Below are positions 13,744 to 26,400 of a stretch of 64,000 bases of DNA, in pieces (position 1 is the stretch's first letter; each line of letters starts with the position of its first letter). Made by a program: the position numbers and the translations under genes. Under the pieces are notes generated by a model. It was not told where the DNA came from. It worked only from the letters and a program-made list of their open reading frames with translations, and did not search any database. The stretch spans positions 9,610,802 to 9,674,801 of the forward strand of contig NC_045145.1 of the NCBI RefSeq assembly GCF_008831285.2. The letters are read 5' to 3'. Origin of the DNA: Nymphaea colorata (Eukaryota > Streptophyta > Magnoliopsida > Nymphaeales > Nymphaeaceae).

Positions 13744-15429
13744 GTATAGATACGTATATCAAAGCTTATGAAAATGTGGTTCAAAACAAGTGGAGAAGAG
13801 AAGATCATTTTAAAAAGAGAGAGAGATTTTAAAATTGAATGCATGTATATATATTCATACATACGTATATGGGAGTTTGTAAAAGGATATGTTAAATCAT
13901 AAAGAGATAATGACAAAAAGAAATAATCATGTGCATGTATATGTATATAACATGTATATACGTATATGTCTTCATGAGTATTAAAATCAAGAAATAACTT
14001 GAAAATAGCCGACTTCAATTTTTGATATAGGCCGGAGGGGAACTTGGGCTCATGCAAGAACCTAAGTTAAGTCTTCAAGGCCGCATTTGAAGCTTTCTTT
14101 AGAAAATGTTTTGGTAAATATGATTTATATAAACATAGAATATTTTGAAGGCCAGTGGGTTATGGAAGAAGCTCAAACCACACGATAAGATGTTCATTAG
14201 GGTTCCTAATCGGATGATTAAAACAAACTAACGTGAAATGATATGAAAATGCACTTTAACATGCACAAATTTGTGAAGGTTCTTCCCGGGTTGGACAAGC
14301 TCCAACCTCAAAATTACATGAATAAAACAAAAGAATCCAAAACCAAACTTTCATTCTCACGTGCATTCACATATAAATGAAAAATTAAATAACTATGCAT
14401 GGATAATATCAAAAACAATATTTAAGAAAAGAAAAAGAGCATGATTCAACTATGGAATGAAATCTCATCTTCTCATGTTGTCGGTGCACTCGAGCATAGC
14501 CTCTTGACTCTAGAGAGTGAGAGCTGTCTCCTATGGCCATGGGGAAGTGAAGAAGAGAGAAAACGAGAGAAGCAAAATATAAATGGAAAATCAAGCAACT
14601 ACGCATGGATAATATATAAGCAATATTCAAGGAAAGAAATAGAACATGATTCAACAATGAAATGAAATATTATATCATCTTCTCGTGTTTCTGGTGCACT
14701 TGAGCATAGCTTCTTGGATCTAAAATAGAATTGAGTGCTATCTCTTATGGCCATGGGGAAATGAAAAAGAGAGGAAAATAGAAAGAAGCAAAAGAACAAG
14801 AATGTATTCAAAAAATGAGATAACATGGCTCAAGCATTGAAATGAAAGACATCTTCTTATGCTCTCGGTGTACTTGAGCATAACCTGTTGGCTCTAAAAT
14901 AGGGTTGACAGATATCTCTTTTGGCCATGGGGAGAGGAAGAAGAGAGGAAAGAAAATAAAAGAGAAATGAGATGGATGATGATTACATAACTCTAAATGA
15001 GAAAATGAATTAGGGAAAATGAATAATCATGCTTAAAATAAACTTGAACTCACCTTGAATAAAGCTCCAAGATGATGAAGATGAGTCCTCCAAGGAATCT
15101 TTGGTGCTCCCTTGAAGAGTTATAGCTAGCTCAAATTGGAGAGAAATGGAAAAAGGAAGAGGGAGAGAGAGAGAGCTCAAGAGAAACTCTAAGTCCTCAA
15201 GTGAGAATACTGTAGGGTTTTTGCCAAGGGCCACTCTTACCCAAGAGAGGAAGAAGTGGGGGGTATTTATAGAGATTTTGGAGCAAAAAACCTAAAATTT
15301 GAATTTTTTTTAATTTCACCTTATTTTCATCTGAAATTCACATAATTTTAAATTATTTTGAAAAAGAAATGGTTTGAAAATGAGTATGATTGGCCATCAA
15401 GTTTATAAAAATATTTTTTTAATGAATTG

Positions 15430-15865
15430 GACCTTTGTCTGCTCAAAAAGACTAAAATTGCCTTCTAAAAGGAGTTGTTTTTTTGTCAAAAGGAAGAGAA
15501 AATGGGTCTTTTCCACCAAAAAGACCAAAAATCATGCTCTAAAAGGAGGTTATTTGTCAAAAGGAGGGGCAAATGGGTCTTGCCCATCAAAAATACCAAA
15601 ATCACTCTCTAAAAGGAGGTTTTTGTCAAAGGAGGGGCAAATGTATCTTGCCCATAAAAAAGATCAAAATCACCATCTAAAAGGAGGTTTTTTGTTAAAA
15701 GGATGGGTAAATGAATCTTGCCCACTAAAAAGACCAAAATCGTTCTCTAAAAAGATGTTTTTTGTCAAAAAGAGTGGCAAATGGGTCTTGCCTACCAAAA
15801 AAACTAAGATTGCCCTCTGAAAGGTGGTTTTTTGTCAAAAAGAGGGGCAAATGGGTCTGAAATGC
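15430..15865. repeat. ~70-bp minisatellite, about six units
   Basis: Units recur every 66-72 bp. Each has an AAAAAGACCAAAATC core, a CTAAAAGGAGGTTTTTTGTC block and GGGGCAAATGGGTCTTGCC. The paired LTR has only about four units (19.70-19.99 kb), which explains most of the LTR length difference. Confidence 0.85.
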
Positions 15866-15939
15866 TTGATTTGGATTTGAACTTGGGTTTTGGATCTATG
15901 AATTAGATTTTGGGCTTGGAAAAATTTGGGGTGATTATA

Positions 15940-17145
15940 GATGCCCCTCTTTGTTACTAAGCTACTGCTAGCCTTGCTTAGTGACAAAGATATGCACCGT
16001 AAATTTTTCAAACGAAACATTTTTGGAGAATTCAAGTTTGAACTTAAACCTACCCCTTGCCTGCATGGGTTTGCCAATATTGAATTCAAGTTTTTAACCC
16101 CCTGAAATGGGTTGTCTTGGCTCGCATTGCAAATTTAACCTCTTACCTATGTTTGTTGCATTGGCTTGCAGGTTCAACCCCTTACCTATGTGAACTGCGT
16201 GACTTGTAGTGCAGGTTTAACCCCTTTGCCTGCGTGGGTTACTTTGGCTTGAAGTGCAGGTTAACCCTTTTATCTGTGTGCTTGCTTCAGCTTGCAGTGC
16301 AGGTTTAACCCCTTTACCTGCACGGGTTGCTTCGGCTTGCATTGTAGGTTTAACCCCTTGCCTACGTGGGTTGTTCTTTTCTCCATAGTTTCAGGTTTTA
16401 CCTCTTTCCTGAATGGGTTGCTCAATAACAAGTGGCAATACCAGGAAATAACCTTCATCACCTCGAACACTTTTGTTGAAGCAGTGGCTGAGACCCTATT
16501 CCTCCTTCAATGGTTATGACAAGAAAATTTCCTATCACCTCGAATGCCTTTTGGTGAAATTTTTGTTTTCATCCAAGGCTGGATTTTGAACTTGTTAAAA
16601 TTCCCCAAACTAGCATTTGGGTTGAGCTTGCTTCGAAAAAGTCCTTACCAAACGGCCAAGTTACGCTTGCTCCATAAAATTCTTTTGTCTAGTGACATGG
16701 TTGAGCTAGCTTTCAGAAAGCTTCAAGCCTAGCGGCCGGATTGCGCTTGATCAAATCTTTAGCTTAACAACTGGTTGATTTGATTGTGATATGATTCCTT
16801 TTTTTATGGACAATGATAATTGTTCATGAAAAATATTTGTCGCAAAAGAATTTTAGAAATGTCCTTGAAATATTAAAAAAATGCCCCGGTATTAGCAATT
16901 TGCCATGATTGATAAAGGAAAGAATGTTGTGTAGAAGATAAATGGTTGATGTCTTGGATTGAGACTGGGGTGAAGAAAGTAACCGAAATTGCCTAAATCA
17001 AATAAGGTATGAGCGAAATTATATAAAGGAGATATATTTTCCATTATCGGGAAAATAAAGATATAAGGTAATGACATATATATGAATTTTGGTATGCAAG
17101 AATTTGTGTTTTGCCTCTAAGGAGAAGAAATTGAGACAAAACTGG
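15940..17145 (-). other. Interior of LARD-like element (non-coding)
   Basis: About 1.2 kb between the long LTRs. At about 16.1-16.4 kb there is a tandem repeat of roughly 55-60-bp units (CAGTGCAGGTTTAACCCCTT, CCTGCGTGGGTTGCTTCGGC). No protein similarity was recognised. On the minus strand a purine-rich tract lies beside the 3' LTR at 15940-15960. Confidence 0.7.
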
Positions 17146-20069
17146 TAGAAAGGAATCCCAAAATCTTCTATTTGGTTTTGGAGTGCTTCAGAAAAATGAG
17201 GATTTTGTTTTGAAATAGGAAAGAAAGGATTCGCCCGTCGGTACGAGGGTCGACCGTTCCCGGCACCTTTACCAGGGGTAATCAACCCAAGAGTTATTTT
17301 CATTATTGATGCATTTCGTTTTAACTTGAACATGTCTTTGGTTCTATATGCGGTATAGAAAAATATTGAAAGTTTGATGTTTCAAACTTTTGAAAAGGTT
17401 CTTGAAGAGTTGCTTGAGAATGTGAAATGTTTTGGGAAAACTCGCAGGAAATCCTTGTAAATATCCTTGGAAAGCTTGAAAAGTCATTTTGAAATTATTT
17501 TAGTGTTCTCTTAAGACATTAAGGAGGTTTGAGATTTTGCTCTAATTTAGTTACCACCTAGTTAGAGTTTCATCTCATCTTGCTTAAGTTCTTTTGGAGA
17601 GGTGTTTGTGATCATACGTGACATTAAGTGATACGTGACATTAAGTGAGTGAAAATAAATGGATGCATTGATCCTATGTGATTGAAAGGGAAAATCATTC
17701 ATTCCTACCATAACATTCATTTAGATGCATTTCTACCATAACATACATCTAAGATTTTTGTTTTTGTAAATATTATATATATGAAGGAAAAGTTTTTGAA
17801 AATGGATTGGGGTTGTAGACCATCAAGCATGAATCTAATATTAGGTCATTACTTAGTTTGTGGACTTGAAGAAGTCACCAAATGAAAAATTAAAATCTTA
17901 AATGGTAAGATATTGAAAGAATGGAAAAGATAAAGGACTACATCCCAAGAGGGATATAGAGAACGAAAAAAATCTTGAAAATCATAAAATCACATGTTTT
18001 GAAAAATAAATGTATGTATTTGTATACATATATGAAAGCTTATGAAAACGATGTTTATATCAAATATTGAAGAGAATATCATTTTAGAAAGAGAAAGAGA
18101 GAATTTTAATACATACATGTATATATTTATATATATGTATACGAGAGTTTATAAAAGTATGTTAAATCATAAAAAGAGAAACAACAAAGAAAGATATTCA
18201 TGTGCATGCATATGTATATAACATGTATATACGCATACGTTTTCATGAATATGAAAATCAAGGAATGATTTGAAAATAGCTGACTTCAAATTTTGATATA
18301 GGCCGGAAGGGAGCTTGGACTTAAGCAAGTGCTTAAACTAAGTCTCCAAGGCCACATTAGAGATATTTCTTTTAAAAATGTTTTGAAAAATATGATTTAT
18401 ATAAAAACATAGAATATTTATGGTTTGGTTACAAAGGAATATGTTTCTTTCACCGTTGGGTATGGAAGAAAATTTAGCAACATATCGAGGCACTCTTTAT
18501 GATTCCTAAAGGGGTGATTAGGAAAGAAACTAGCGTAAAATGACATGCAAATGCATTTTAACATATAGATTTTTGTAACAGTTTTCCGGGGTTGGCAAAC
18601 CCCAACCTCAAAAATTAATATGAAATTAAAGAGCCCCAAGCCATACCCTCATTCTCACCATTCATTGGTGCGTAAATAGAAGATTAGAATATCATGCAAG
18701 GATAATATCAAAACAATATTTAAGAAAAGAAAAAGAGCATGATTCAACTATGGAATGGAACCTCATCTTCTCATGTTCCCAGTGCACTCGAGCATAGCCT
18801 CTTGACTCTAGAGAGTGAGAGTTATCTCCTATGGCCATGGGGAAGTGAGGAAGAGAGAAAACAAGAGCAAGATATAAATGGAAAATCAAGCAACTTCGCA
18901 TTGATAATATATGAGCAATATTCAAAGAAAGAAATAGAACATGATTCAACAATGAAATGAAATATTATCTCATCTTCTCATGTTTCCGGTGCACTTGAGC
19001 ATAACCTCTTGGCTTTAAAATAGAGTTGAGAGTTATCTCTTATAGCCATGGGGAAATGAAAAAGAGAGGAAATTAATGGAAGCATAAAAATAACAAGAAA
19101 TGAGATAACATGACTCAAGCATGGAAATGAAAGATCATCTCATCTTCTCATGCTCCCGGTGCACTTGAGCATAGTCTCTTGGCTCTAAAATAGAGTTGAG
19201 TTATCTCTTTTAATTATGGGGAGAGGAAAGAAAATAGGAGAGAAATGAGAGGGATGATGATTACATACCTCTAAATGAGAAAATGAACAATCATGCTTGA
19301 AATAAACTTGAACTCACCTTGAATAAAGCTCCAAGATAATGAAGATGAGTCCTCCAAGGGATCTTTGGTGCTCCCTTTATGAGTTGTAGTTAGCTCCAAG
19401 TTGGAGAGAAATGAAAAGAGGAAGAAGGAGAGAGAAAGAGCTCAAGAGAAACCCTAAGTCTTCAAGTCAGAATACTTTAGGGTTTCTCCCAAGGGCCACT
19501 CTTACCCCAAGAGAGGAGAAAGTGGGGGGGGGGGGGTATTTATAGAGATTTTGGAGCCAAAAACTTAAACTTTGAATTTTTTTTTAATTTCACCTTATTT
19601 TCATCCGAATTTCCTATAATTTTAAATTATTTTGAAAAAAATGGTTTGAAATGGGTATAATTGGCCATTGGACTTACAAATTTTTTTTTTTTAATGATTT
19701 GGACCTTTGTCCACCCAAAAAGACTAAAATCGCCCTCTAAAATGATTTTTTTTGTCAAAAGGGTGAGCAAATGGGTTTTACCCACCAAAAAGATAAATAT
19801 CACTCTCTAAAATAAAGTTCTTTATCAAAAGGAGGGGCAAATGGGTCTTGCCCACAAAAAAGACCAAAATCACCCTTTAAAATGAGGTTATTTGTCAAAA
19901 GAAGGGGCAAATGGGTCTTACCCACCAAAAAGACCAAAATCACCCTCTAAAAGGAGGTTTTTTGTCAAAAGAAGGGGTAAATAGGTCTAAAATGTTTGAT
20001 TTGGATTTGAATTTGGGTTTTGGATCTACGAATTAAATTTTGAGCTTGACAAAATTTGGGGTGATTACA
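17146..20069 (-). repeat. LARD-like element 5' LTR
   Basis: A 2.92-kb partner of 12862-15939 with the same order of sub-repeats: three ~180-215-bp units at 18.72-19.26 kb and about four minisatellite units at 19.70-19.99 kb. In element orientation it begins TGTAATCACCCC. The inner boundary near 17146 is approximate. Confidence 0.82.
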
Positions 20070-20313
20070 CTCACATAGCCCATTTATATAGTGATTCATC
20101 TTAACATTTTACAAGAATCTAGAATGAAACAATCACAATAATCTAGAAACTAGAGTGAGGTGACACAATAACCTAAGAGTCTAGAATAAAACAATTACAA
20201 AAATTACAATCATAACCCTGCCTAGATAAATGCGTTCAGACATTGTTAGATGTGTTGGATCTGAATCAGTAGATGTGTTGAATATGAATCAAACTAGATC
20301 CAACATCTTATTA
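20070..20313 (-). repeat. Copia A 5' LTR, outer part
   Basis: Continues the Copia A 5' LTR after the LARD-like insertion. It matches 8063-8307 and ends one step before the ACCAT duplication at 20314-20318. The first two bases in element orientation read TA instead of TG. Confidence 0.88.
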
Positions 20314-20318
20314 ACCAT

Positions 20319-21239
20319 GTCCATGTTCCCCTGGCATTGAAGTAATTTGACTCTTGGGATTGTTGGCCTTGTCAATGGTGTGGCATGGTCACCCTGGATG
20401 AAGCTGCCATGACCACCTTGTGCCTAGATCTTGTGCATCGGCAGTGACCCATTCAACCTGCTTTTCATTTTGTTTCTTCACTTTCCTGTTTCTTCTGTCT
20501 TCATTTTCCAAGCATAGCAAGTGATAAAGCAAGTAAAGAGGGCATGGGATAACCCTAGGGTGTATCCAACTATACATCTAGAAAAGCAGTAAGTTTCATT
20601 ATCATGTTCAACCTCCTAAATATCAAAGATTATTCTTTGCTTGTTTTGGATTTTATTTTTGTTTTAATTGTAGACACGAGCTGGATGTATTTGTGCAGAA
20701 TGTAAATGAAAACAAACTGATATGAATTTAAATTTCAGTTATTATTGGAGAGCATTGTTCTTTTTTCTGACTTAGTATTATGTTTGCCATATACTATTTT
20801 CAAATACCCATTGGATCATTTCATTGTAGTCTTGCTCTACATGATTTTCTTATATTTCATATGAATGTGGCTTGAGTGATTGATCTGTTATAAGTCATGG
20901 TCTATCTACCAGAACCACATATTGCTATTTGGTCATGGACATCTAGTTGTTTTGTGATGTGTGATTGATGATGTTATTCAAACAGAAGTATGAGCTAATT
21001 AGATAGCGAGATCAATTTTTTAGTCCTTCTACCACTACATGTCATATCTTGTTCAATATCACTAAAGCTAGTAGACCTAAGACTAGTGCATATAGTTTCT
21101 TATGCCTTCAACTGGTTTACAAAGTTTTATGTTTTCCATTTTCATCTTAAATTTGGAAGCACAAATTTTGACATTTCCTAATAATTATCTTGAATAAAGA
21201 TATACATGTTGTCTGAGCAGTCCCTAGGTCATTATTTCA
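20319..21239. other. Gene-free stretch
   Basis: AT-rich sequence with no recognised gene or repeat. The end may contain more decayed parts of the FAR1-like relic that follows. Confidence 0.4.
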
Positions 21240-22045
21240 TTTGAAGAAAGATTTTCATGTGCTATTTGCATTATGGTAAAGAAATTTATGAAGTCAAGAA
21301 AATTGGATCATAAAGTAATGAAGTACTTGTGTGAAGTGGGATAAACTATATACATCTTCCACATTTATGGTAGGGATGGTCAACCACTCAATGTAGTGAA
21401 AGTATGAACAAGTTTTTTAATAAGCATGTTTATAAGATTACACTTTTGAGAGATTTTATTGTGAAGTTCAATGAAGTTCAAATACATTGGTATAAAGAGT
21501 TAAAATATAACTATGAAATGAAGAATGAAATTAAACCATTTGTGACAAGTAACAGTATAGTAAGAAATACATCTACTCTTGTGATTTTTTGTAAGTTCAG
21601 AGAAAAGCTGCTAAAGTCACTTGGTTGTACAGTGACATTGACTTGTCATGGTGAGACAAAAACATATAAAGTCAGTGATAAAAAAATTCTTTAAAAAGTT
21701 AGCCTAGAGTATGTGTTTTCTTGTAATGAGAACTCCAAAGAGTTGTCCATGTGCACCTATTCATATGGAAGCCATCTAAGATTATATGTCATGACATTTT
21801 TTATATATTTATACATGAATCATTTGAAGAAATCCCATTTGGTTATATTGTTAAAAGATGGACAATGAGTCAAAAAAGTGGTGTAGTACTTCATGTCGGC
21901 TGCTTAAGTCAAATAATTGGTGTTGATGATTCATTGATTAGGAGACACACTCTATGCCTAAAAGCAAATAAGTGTATCAGACAGGCAGTCAATTCTCAAC
22001 AACAATATGAGCATGCCTTTACAGAATTGGAAAGTTGCTCCTGAA
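21240..22045 (+). pseudogene. FAR1/FRS-like (MULE-derived) pseudogene
   Basis: The plus strand carries the C-terminal half of a FAR1/FHY3-type protein. First comes a MULE-domain tail (GM....SM-stop-stop-K before MNKFFNKHV, ~21.36-21.43 kb). Then comes the linker typical of the family (LRDFIVKFNEV, FCKFREKLLKSLGCTVTLT, 21404-21694), and after a frame change the SWIM-finger end (EEIPFGYIVKRWTMSQKSG, 21751-22044). In the family these proteins are transposase-derived regulators of light signalling, or MULE transposases themselves. Two adjacent stops upstream and a frameshift near 21.69-21.75 kb destroy the frame. No upstream FAR1 zinc-finger domain was found. Whether it was a host gene or a MULE cannot be told. 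Confidence 0.75.
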
Positions 22046-23490
22046 GTTTCAAGTGCACAAACTCTTCCCAGTAGTCAATCTTTAGCTGGGCTGAAAAATA
22101 TAATGGCTATTATGGACCAAGGACAAGTATGTGCTACAAGGAAGCAAGAAATGAATTGGATCAGGCATTAATAATAGACGCTAAGGGTAGTACCCATTTT
22201 GTAGGTTAAAAAAGAAGTTATGCATAATTTTTTTCTTGTGCATGTAATCTTTTTCATATCTATATTTCTTAATTTTTGCACTATCAAGACATGAGTGTTC
22301 TACTTCCAAGCAATAAGATGAAGCAACTCATTTTGAAAAAATGTGCATGAGAGCACTTTTTACATTCAAGAGAACATGATCTAAGAAGGCTCCTCATTTT
22401 TCATTTTTTTTTCCTTATGTGTTTTTTTTCTTTTACAAAAGCCCCAAACATGTGTTTGGCCCACAACAAGTATCCTGGTCTCATATAATGCTTGTGGGAG
22501 AAAGGGGCAGAGGCATATAGATATCTGAAACTAATTCAGCGGGGTCCTGCAGTGGTGTTAGTTGTTGCTCTTAAAACACATAACCAATGTGTTAAAATGG
22601 TAGTCGTGGAGGTTTGCCAAGAGATGATTTTATGCAAATGATTATGTTAAATCAGTTGCTACAGTAAAGTAGAAAGTTTATATGTAAAGCTCGTGTAAAT
22701 GAGATGTTCTCAAATGGTGGGGGTTTGTATCAAGTTGTGTAGAAAAAGCTAAGCTTTCAACATCGTATCAGTGCCAAATTTCCTATGATTAACAACTCCC
22801 ATTGCAAGTCCAGATTTGAACATAGAAACAGAAACAAAGGTTGGCTTCACTATGTCTACATATGAGATTTTCTCACCAGCCAGGCTTTGTGGATCTCTCG
22901 TTATTTGATATCTTTTTATTGAATGAAAGTGCTTTGTAATTGCATGCCTATATTCTCCCTCTATTCCTTTTGCAAGTGATTATTTATCTCATTAGCACTT
23001 TCTCAAATAACATAAAATTATTTTCTGTGAGTAGGTAATTGCGGCAATTGAAGCACCAGAATGATGAACTTCTTGGGAGGTGGCCACTGTCCAACTTACA
23101 ATTTAATTGAAGTCCCTGAAGTTAGGTCTTTTTAATTGTGACAAATGAAGTAACTGAAAATGAGTTTGTTGGGAGGAGGCCCCGAGGCGCCTTCATTGAA
23201 CTAAAGCGATGGTTGACATGGAAATTTTCCAAGTGAGTGCCTTTTAGTAAAGGTTTTCCGTTTTTGGAAATCCTCACCATGAGAATCTAAGTTTGGTCTA
23301 TAGATGAGCCCCATTTAATGCATTTTGTGTGTGTTGGAGGAAACCTTGACGCAAAGCAGAAAAGTCCTTGGAACTCTTTATTCTCTTTCAAAAATTTCTC
23401 TTTATCCATATAACATAGGCCCCATAAAGGAAATACGTTATAAGAAGTTTATCACTTGAGATACACTTTAACATTCTACTCGAATACATT
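22046..23490. other. Gene-free stretch
   Basis: No recognised coding relic or bounded element. Mostly AT-rich, ending at the target site of the solo LTR. Confidence 0.4.
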
Positions 23491-26400
23491 AGTTATGTAA
23501 CGCTCGACGTCTTTTAGGCGGGCCGGGTCGGGTCCAGATCCGGACCCGAACCCAATTGCATGAGGAGCCCGATGCGAGGGCCCTTCTCCCTCCCGTCTCC
23601 CTCTTCTTCCCCATCGCCTTTTTCCTCTGTCTCGATTGCGTGAGAACAGGAGGAGGACGAGGGTGCAGCGGCGACACTTGGGCCAGCGGAGGAAGGACGA
23701 TGGCGGCGGCGTTCGGGTAAGCCCTTGACCTCTCCCTAACTCTTCCTTCTTCCTTCTTCTCCTCCTCCCTCTCCCATTGTTTCTGCTGCATGGGCTCCTC
23801 CTGTGCAACCCTCTCCTTCTCTTCTGTCGAAATATGTCCCACTCCCTCACCCACGCTCTCTGCTCGAGCACGCTCAGCCCATGCTCACCCCTCTCTGTCA
23901 GCACCCTCATTCTCTCGCACATGCTCTCTCTCTCTTTCTCTGGCCTCCTTCTCCCTTCTCACACAATGTCACCCTCACTGCCCGTCTTTCCCCTTTGATC
24001 GAACTCTCTCTCTCTCTCTCGTTTTCAGCCTCCCTCGTATCTACCGTAAGCTTTTCTAATGGCATACCCTTCTCTTGCATTATTTCTCACTGATTTTCAC
24101 TCGTGTGTGTGTGGCTGTTGGATTGGATTGTAGTTTGGGAACGTGTTCCTCCCCTGATAGCAGTGACTAGACGGCGTTGGTGGTGGCGGCATTACATGAT
24201 TTTTGTCGTTTGAGGATCGTTTGAACGCTTGAGGTGGCTGTCGGGAACATTGCACTAGTTTGGACTCTAAGATTTGGGTGAGCGAGGTCTAATCGAGCTT
24301 AGATTGTTGAATATTTTATGTTGGAGCATGTATAATTATTGATTCAGCATGCTAGAATTAAGAATTGATGATTTTAGGATATGATAATGACTTTATCTTT
24401 TGGGAAAGCCTAGGATTGTTTTGAAGAGGCAATGATCTATGCTTATAATGACCTTTTTAGCATGATAAGTTAATTCTCGAAGCTATTTGGAAACATGGTA
24501 GAGATTTGAAGGGGTTAAGAAGATTTAGAGTCATTTTTCTAGACACATGGTGCATGCGCTGGTCGTTGGGTGTATTGCATTGTTGGTTGAGAAAGAGCTT
24601 GTGAGTAGGATGTAATTTGGGGAAGAGCTCTTTTTGAGGGCCTTGTGGGCCGATACTACCCTTTGACACCCTCTTGAGACGATGACATGCCTCAATGTTT
24701 ATGTTTCATATTTGTATATATGGTAAAGCAAAGCGAGTGTAGAACTTACCATTTGATTGTGTTTACAGGTACACCGGGCACGTCCAGTAGACCTTGAGTG
24801 ACTAAATCTGAAGCTTGAGGCATTTTGTATATCTTGGCGACGTGCAACAGGTATGGTGGCATTGCAGGCAGATCCTGGCCTAGGGCCAACTTGAATATGT
24901 GTTTTGAGGATCGTTGGATCCTATGACTTTGATGTGATTGAATGATTGTATACATGAGAATTGAATGTTTATGTGATAAGTTTGTTTTGAAAATTACTGC
25001 ACAATTGCATGTGCATATGCTAGAATTGATAACTGCTTATGACAGATGAGATGGGGTAATGAGTCATGTGCCTCTGTGACCTCAACTGTGCATTAGAAAA
25101 CATCCTAGAATGATAACTGCATATGACAGCTACGAGCCAATCACGGATGGAGACTACTCTTTGTGGTTTTGCTAAGTTTTGAAAGATATGATTGATGTGA
25201 CAAGTGATGTGAATGTTGTAATGTTTTGTATGCATTGCATTGGCCATGATACAAATGAATGGAATCGAAGGGTAGTTGTACATGTATTGTTATGACGGCT
25301 ATCTAAGAATGTTAATTATATGTGTAGCCCTTGTGTGGAAGTATGGGTGCACTCGTGGAGTGAACCAACCTCATGAGCTAGCTGGTCATTTTGTGAATGT
25401 GTTAATGTTAAGTAAGAAAAAATAAGAGATGAGAGGCCAGTGGGTTATGGCAATGTGTTTGGGAGACGTCCCGCTTTAGCCACTGGTCTCGCATGTTCGG
25501 AGCGCAAGTGGTGCAAGGCCCCATGGTAATGTTGTGTGTTGTGCTTAAAGCGTTGGGCTCCTGCCTTCCCAAATTGGGGGTCCTAGGAAAGGCTGTGTAT
25601 CTCTCCTTAGAATTCACACATCTAAGGACGAGTGCTCTTCCACTGCAGCGTGAATGGATGTTAAGTAAGAAAAAATAAGAGATGAGAGGCCAGTGGGTTA
25701 TGGCAATGTGTTTGGGAGACGTCCCGCTTTAGCCACTGGTCTCGCATGTTCGAAGCGCAAGTGGTGCAAGGCCACATGGTAATGTTGTGTGTTGTGCTTA
25801 GAGCGTTGGGCTCCTGCCTTCCCAAATTGGGGGTCCTAGAAAAGGCTGTGTATCTCTCCTTAAAATTCACACATCTAAGGACGAGTGCTCTTCCACTGTA
25901 GCGTGAATGGATCCATATCGATTCTGGCCACCACAGAGGTTGTCTCCCGGCTGTAGGCCGCCCACGGTGTGCACGTGCCTGTGTTTTGCACCCACAGGAA
26001 CTGTTTCACTAAAGTTAATGTAAATGATAAGAATGTGAATGAAGTGAATGAAAAGGATATGGTTATGCATAGTTGCATGTTATTTGTGATTATTTCATAT
26101 TTGAGCCCTTACCTTAGAGGTTTAGGGATTTTTCTTGTTTGTTATCATTCTATAAAGGCTAAGCCTTCATTGTTTTTCTTTTTCAGGTTTTGGCGGACCC
26201 GGAGTAGCAGGTTGATTAGATGGCTTCACTCACATCCTACTAGGGAGGTTTTGGGTCAACTGTAGTGTCGGAGTGTCTTGTTTTGGTTTTATTGATGTCT
26301 TGTTTTTGTTAGGTACAATACTGTGATTTTAGGGTATTTTTGTCATATGTACAGATGAACTCAAATTCTTATATAAGGAAAAGTTTGCCTCATTTTTTTG

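Larger units (their letters stand above)
12862..15939 (-). repeat. LARD-like element 3' LTR
   Basis: This 3.08-kb repeat is homologous to 17146-20069. The outer edge shares the block with CGCCCGTC, GGTCGACCGTTC and AGGGGTAATCAACCC. It contains about three ~180-215-bp direct repeats near 14.42-14.97 kb (GCACTCGAGCATAGCCTCTT type), a TA run, and six ~70-bp minisatellite units at about 15.43-15.86 kb. The 148-codon plus-strand reading frame at 15374-15820 is a translation of that minisatellite, not a gene. Confidence 0.85.
12857..20074 (-). mobile_element. Non-coding long-LTR element (LARD-like), TSD CTCAC
   Basis: It inserted into the Copia A 5' LTR, with perfect CTCAC duplications at 12857-12861 and 20070-20074. 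Two long direct repeats (12862-15939 and about 17146-20069) enclose only 1.2 kb. In minus orientation the 5' LTR starts TGTAATCACCCC (TATAATCACCCC in the 3' copy), and a purine-rich AAAGAGGGGCATC precedes the 3' LTR, so minus is the likely element strand. No gag or pol motif is visible. About 3-kb LTRs and a short non-coding interior fit a LARD-type non-autonomous retrotransposon that uses proteins of another element. The primer site is not convincing. The LTRs are visibly more diverged than those of Copia B, C and D. Confidence 0.85.
7953..20318 (-). mobile_element. Copia element A with nested insertion (TSD ACCAT)
   Basis: The element lies on the minus strand and is bounded by identical 5-bp duplications ACCAT at 7953-7957 and 20314-20318. 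The 3' LTR is 7958-8307. The 5' LTR is split into 12750-12861 and 20070-20313 by a 7.2-kb LARD-like insertion. A tRNA-iMet-type primer site (TGGTATCAGAGC) follows the 5' LTR, and a purine tract (GAAGGAGGA) precedes the 3' LTR. Internal domain order gag, protease, integrase, RT, RNase H is that of Ty1/Copia. The internal region closely resembles Copia C although the LTRs differ. Many frameshifts and stops make it non-autonomous. Confidence 0.93.

Noticed and set aside
14409-14826. Several short similar frames on both strands
   Set aside because: They are translations of the ~180-215-bp sub-repeats of the LARD-like LTR and recur in the paired LTR.
15374-15820. 148-codon open frame, plus strand
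   Set aside because: It is a translation of the ~70-bp minisatellite in the LARD-like LTR; its repeat pattern follows the DNA unit, and the paired LTR does not keep it open.
15430-19995. Regular repeats that could suggest CRISPR-like arrays
   Set aside because: Units are directly abutting degenerate minisatellites without unique spacers, in a plant retrotransposon.
23476-24093. Several overlapping open frames on both strands
   Set aside because: They arise from the GC/CT-rich start of the solo LTR; no protein similarity, and both strands are open at once.
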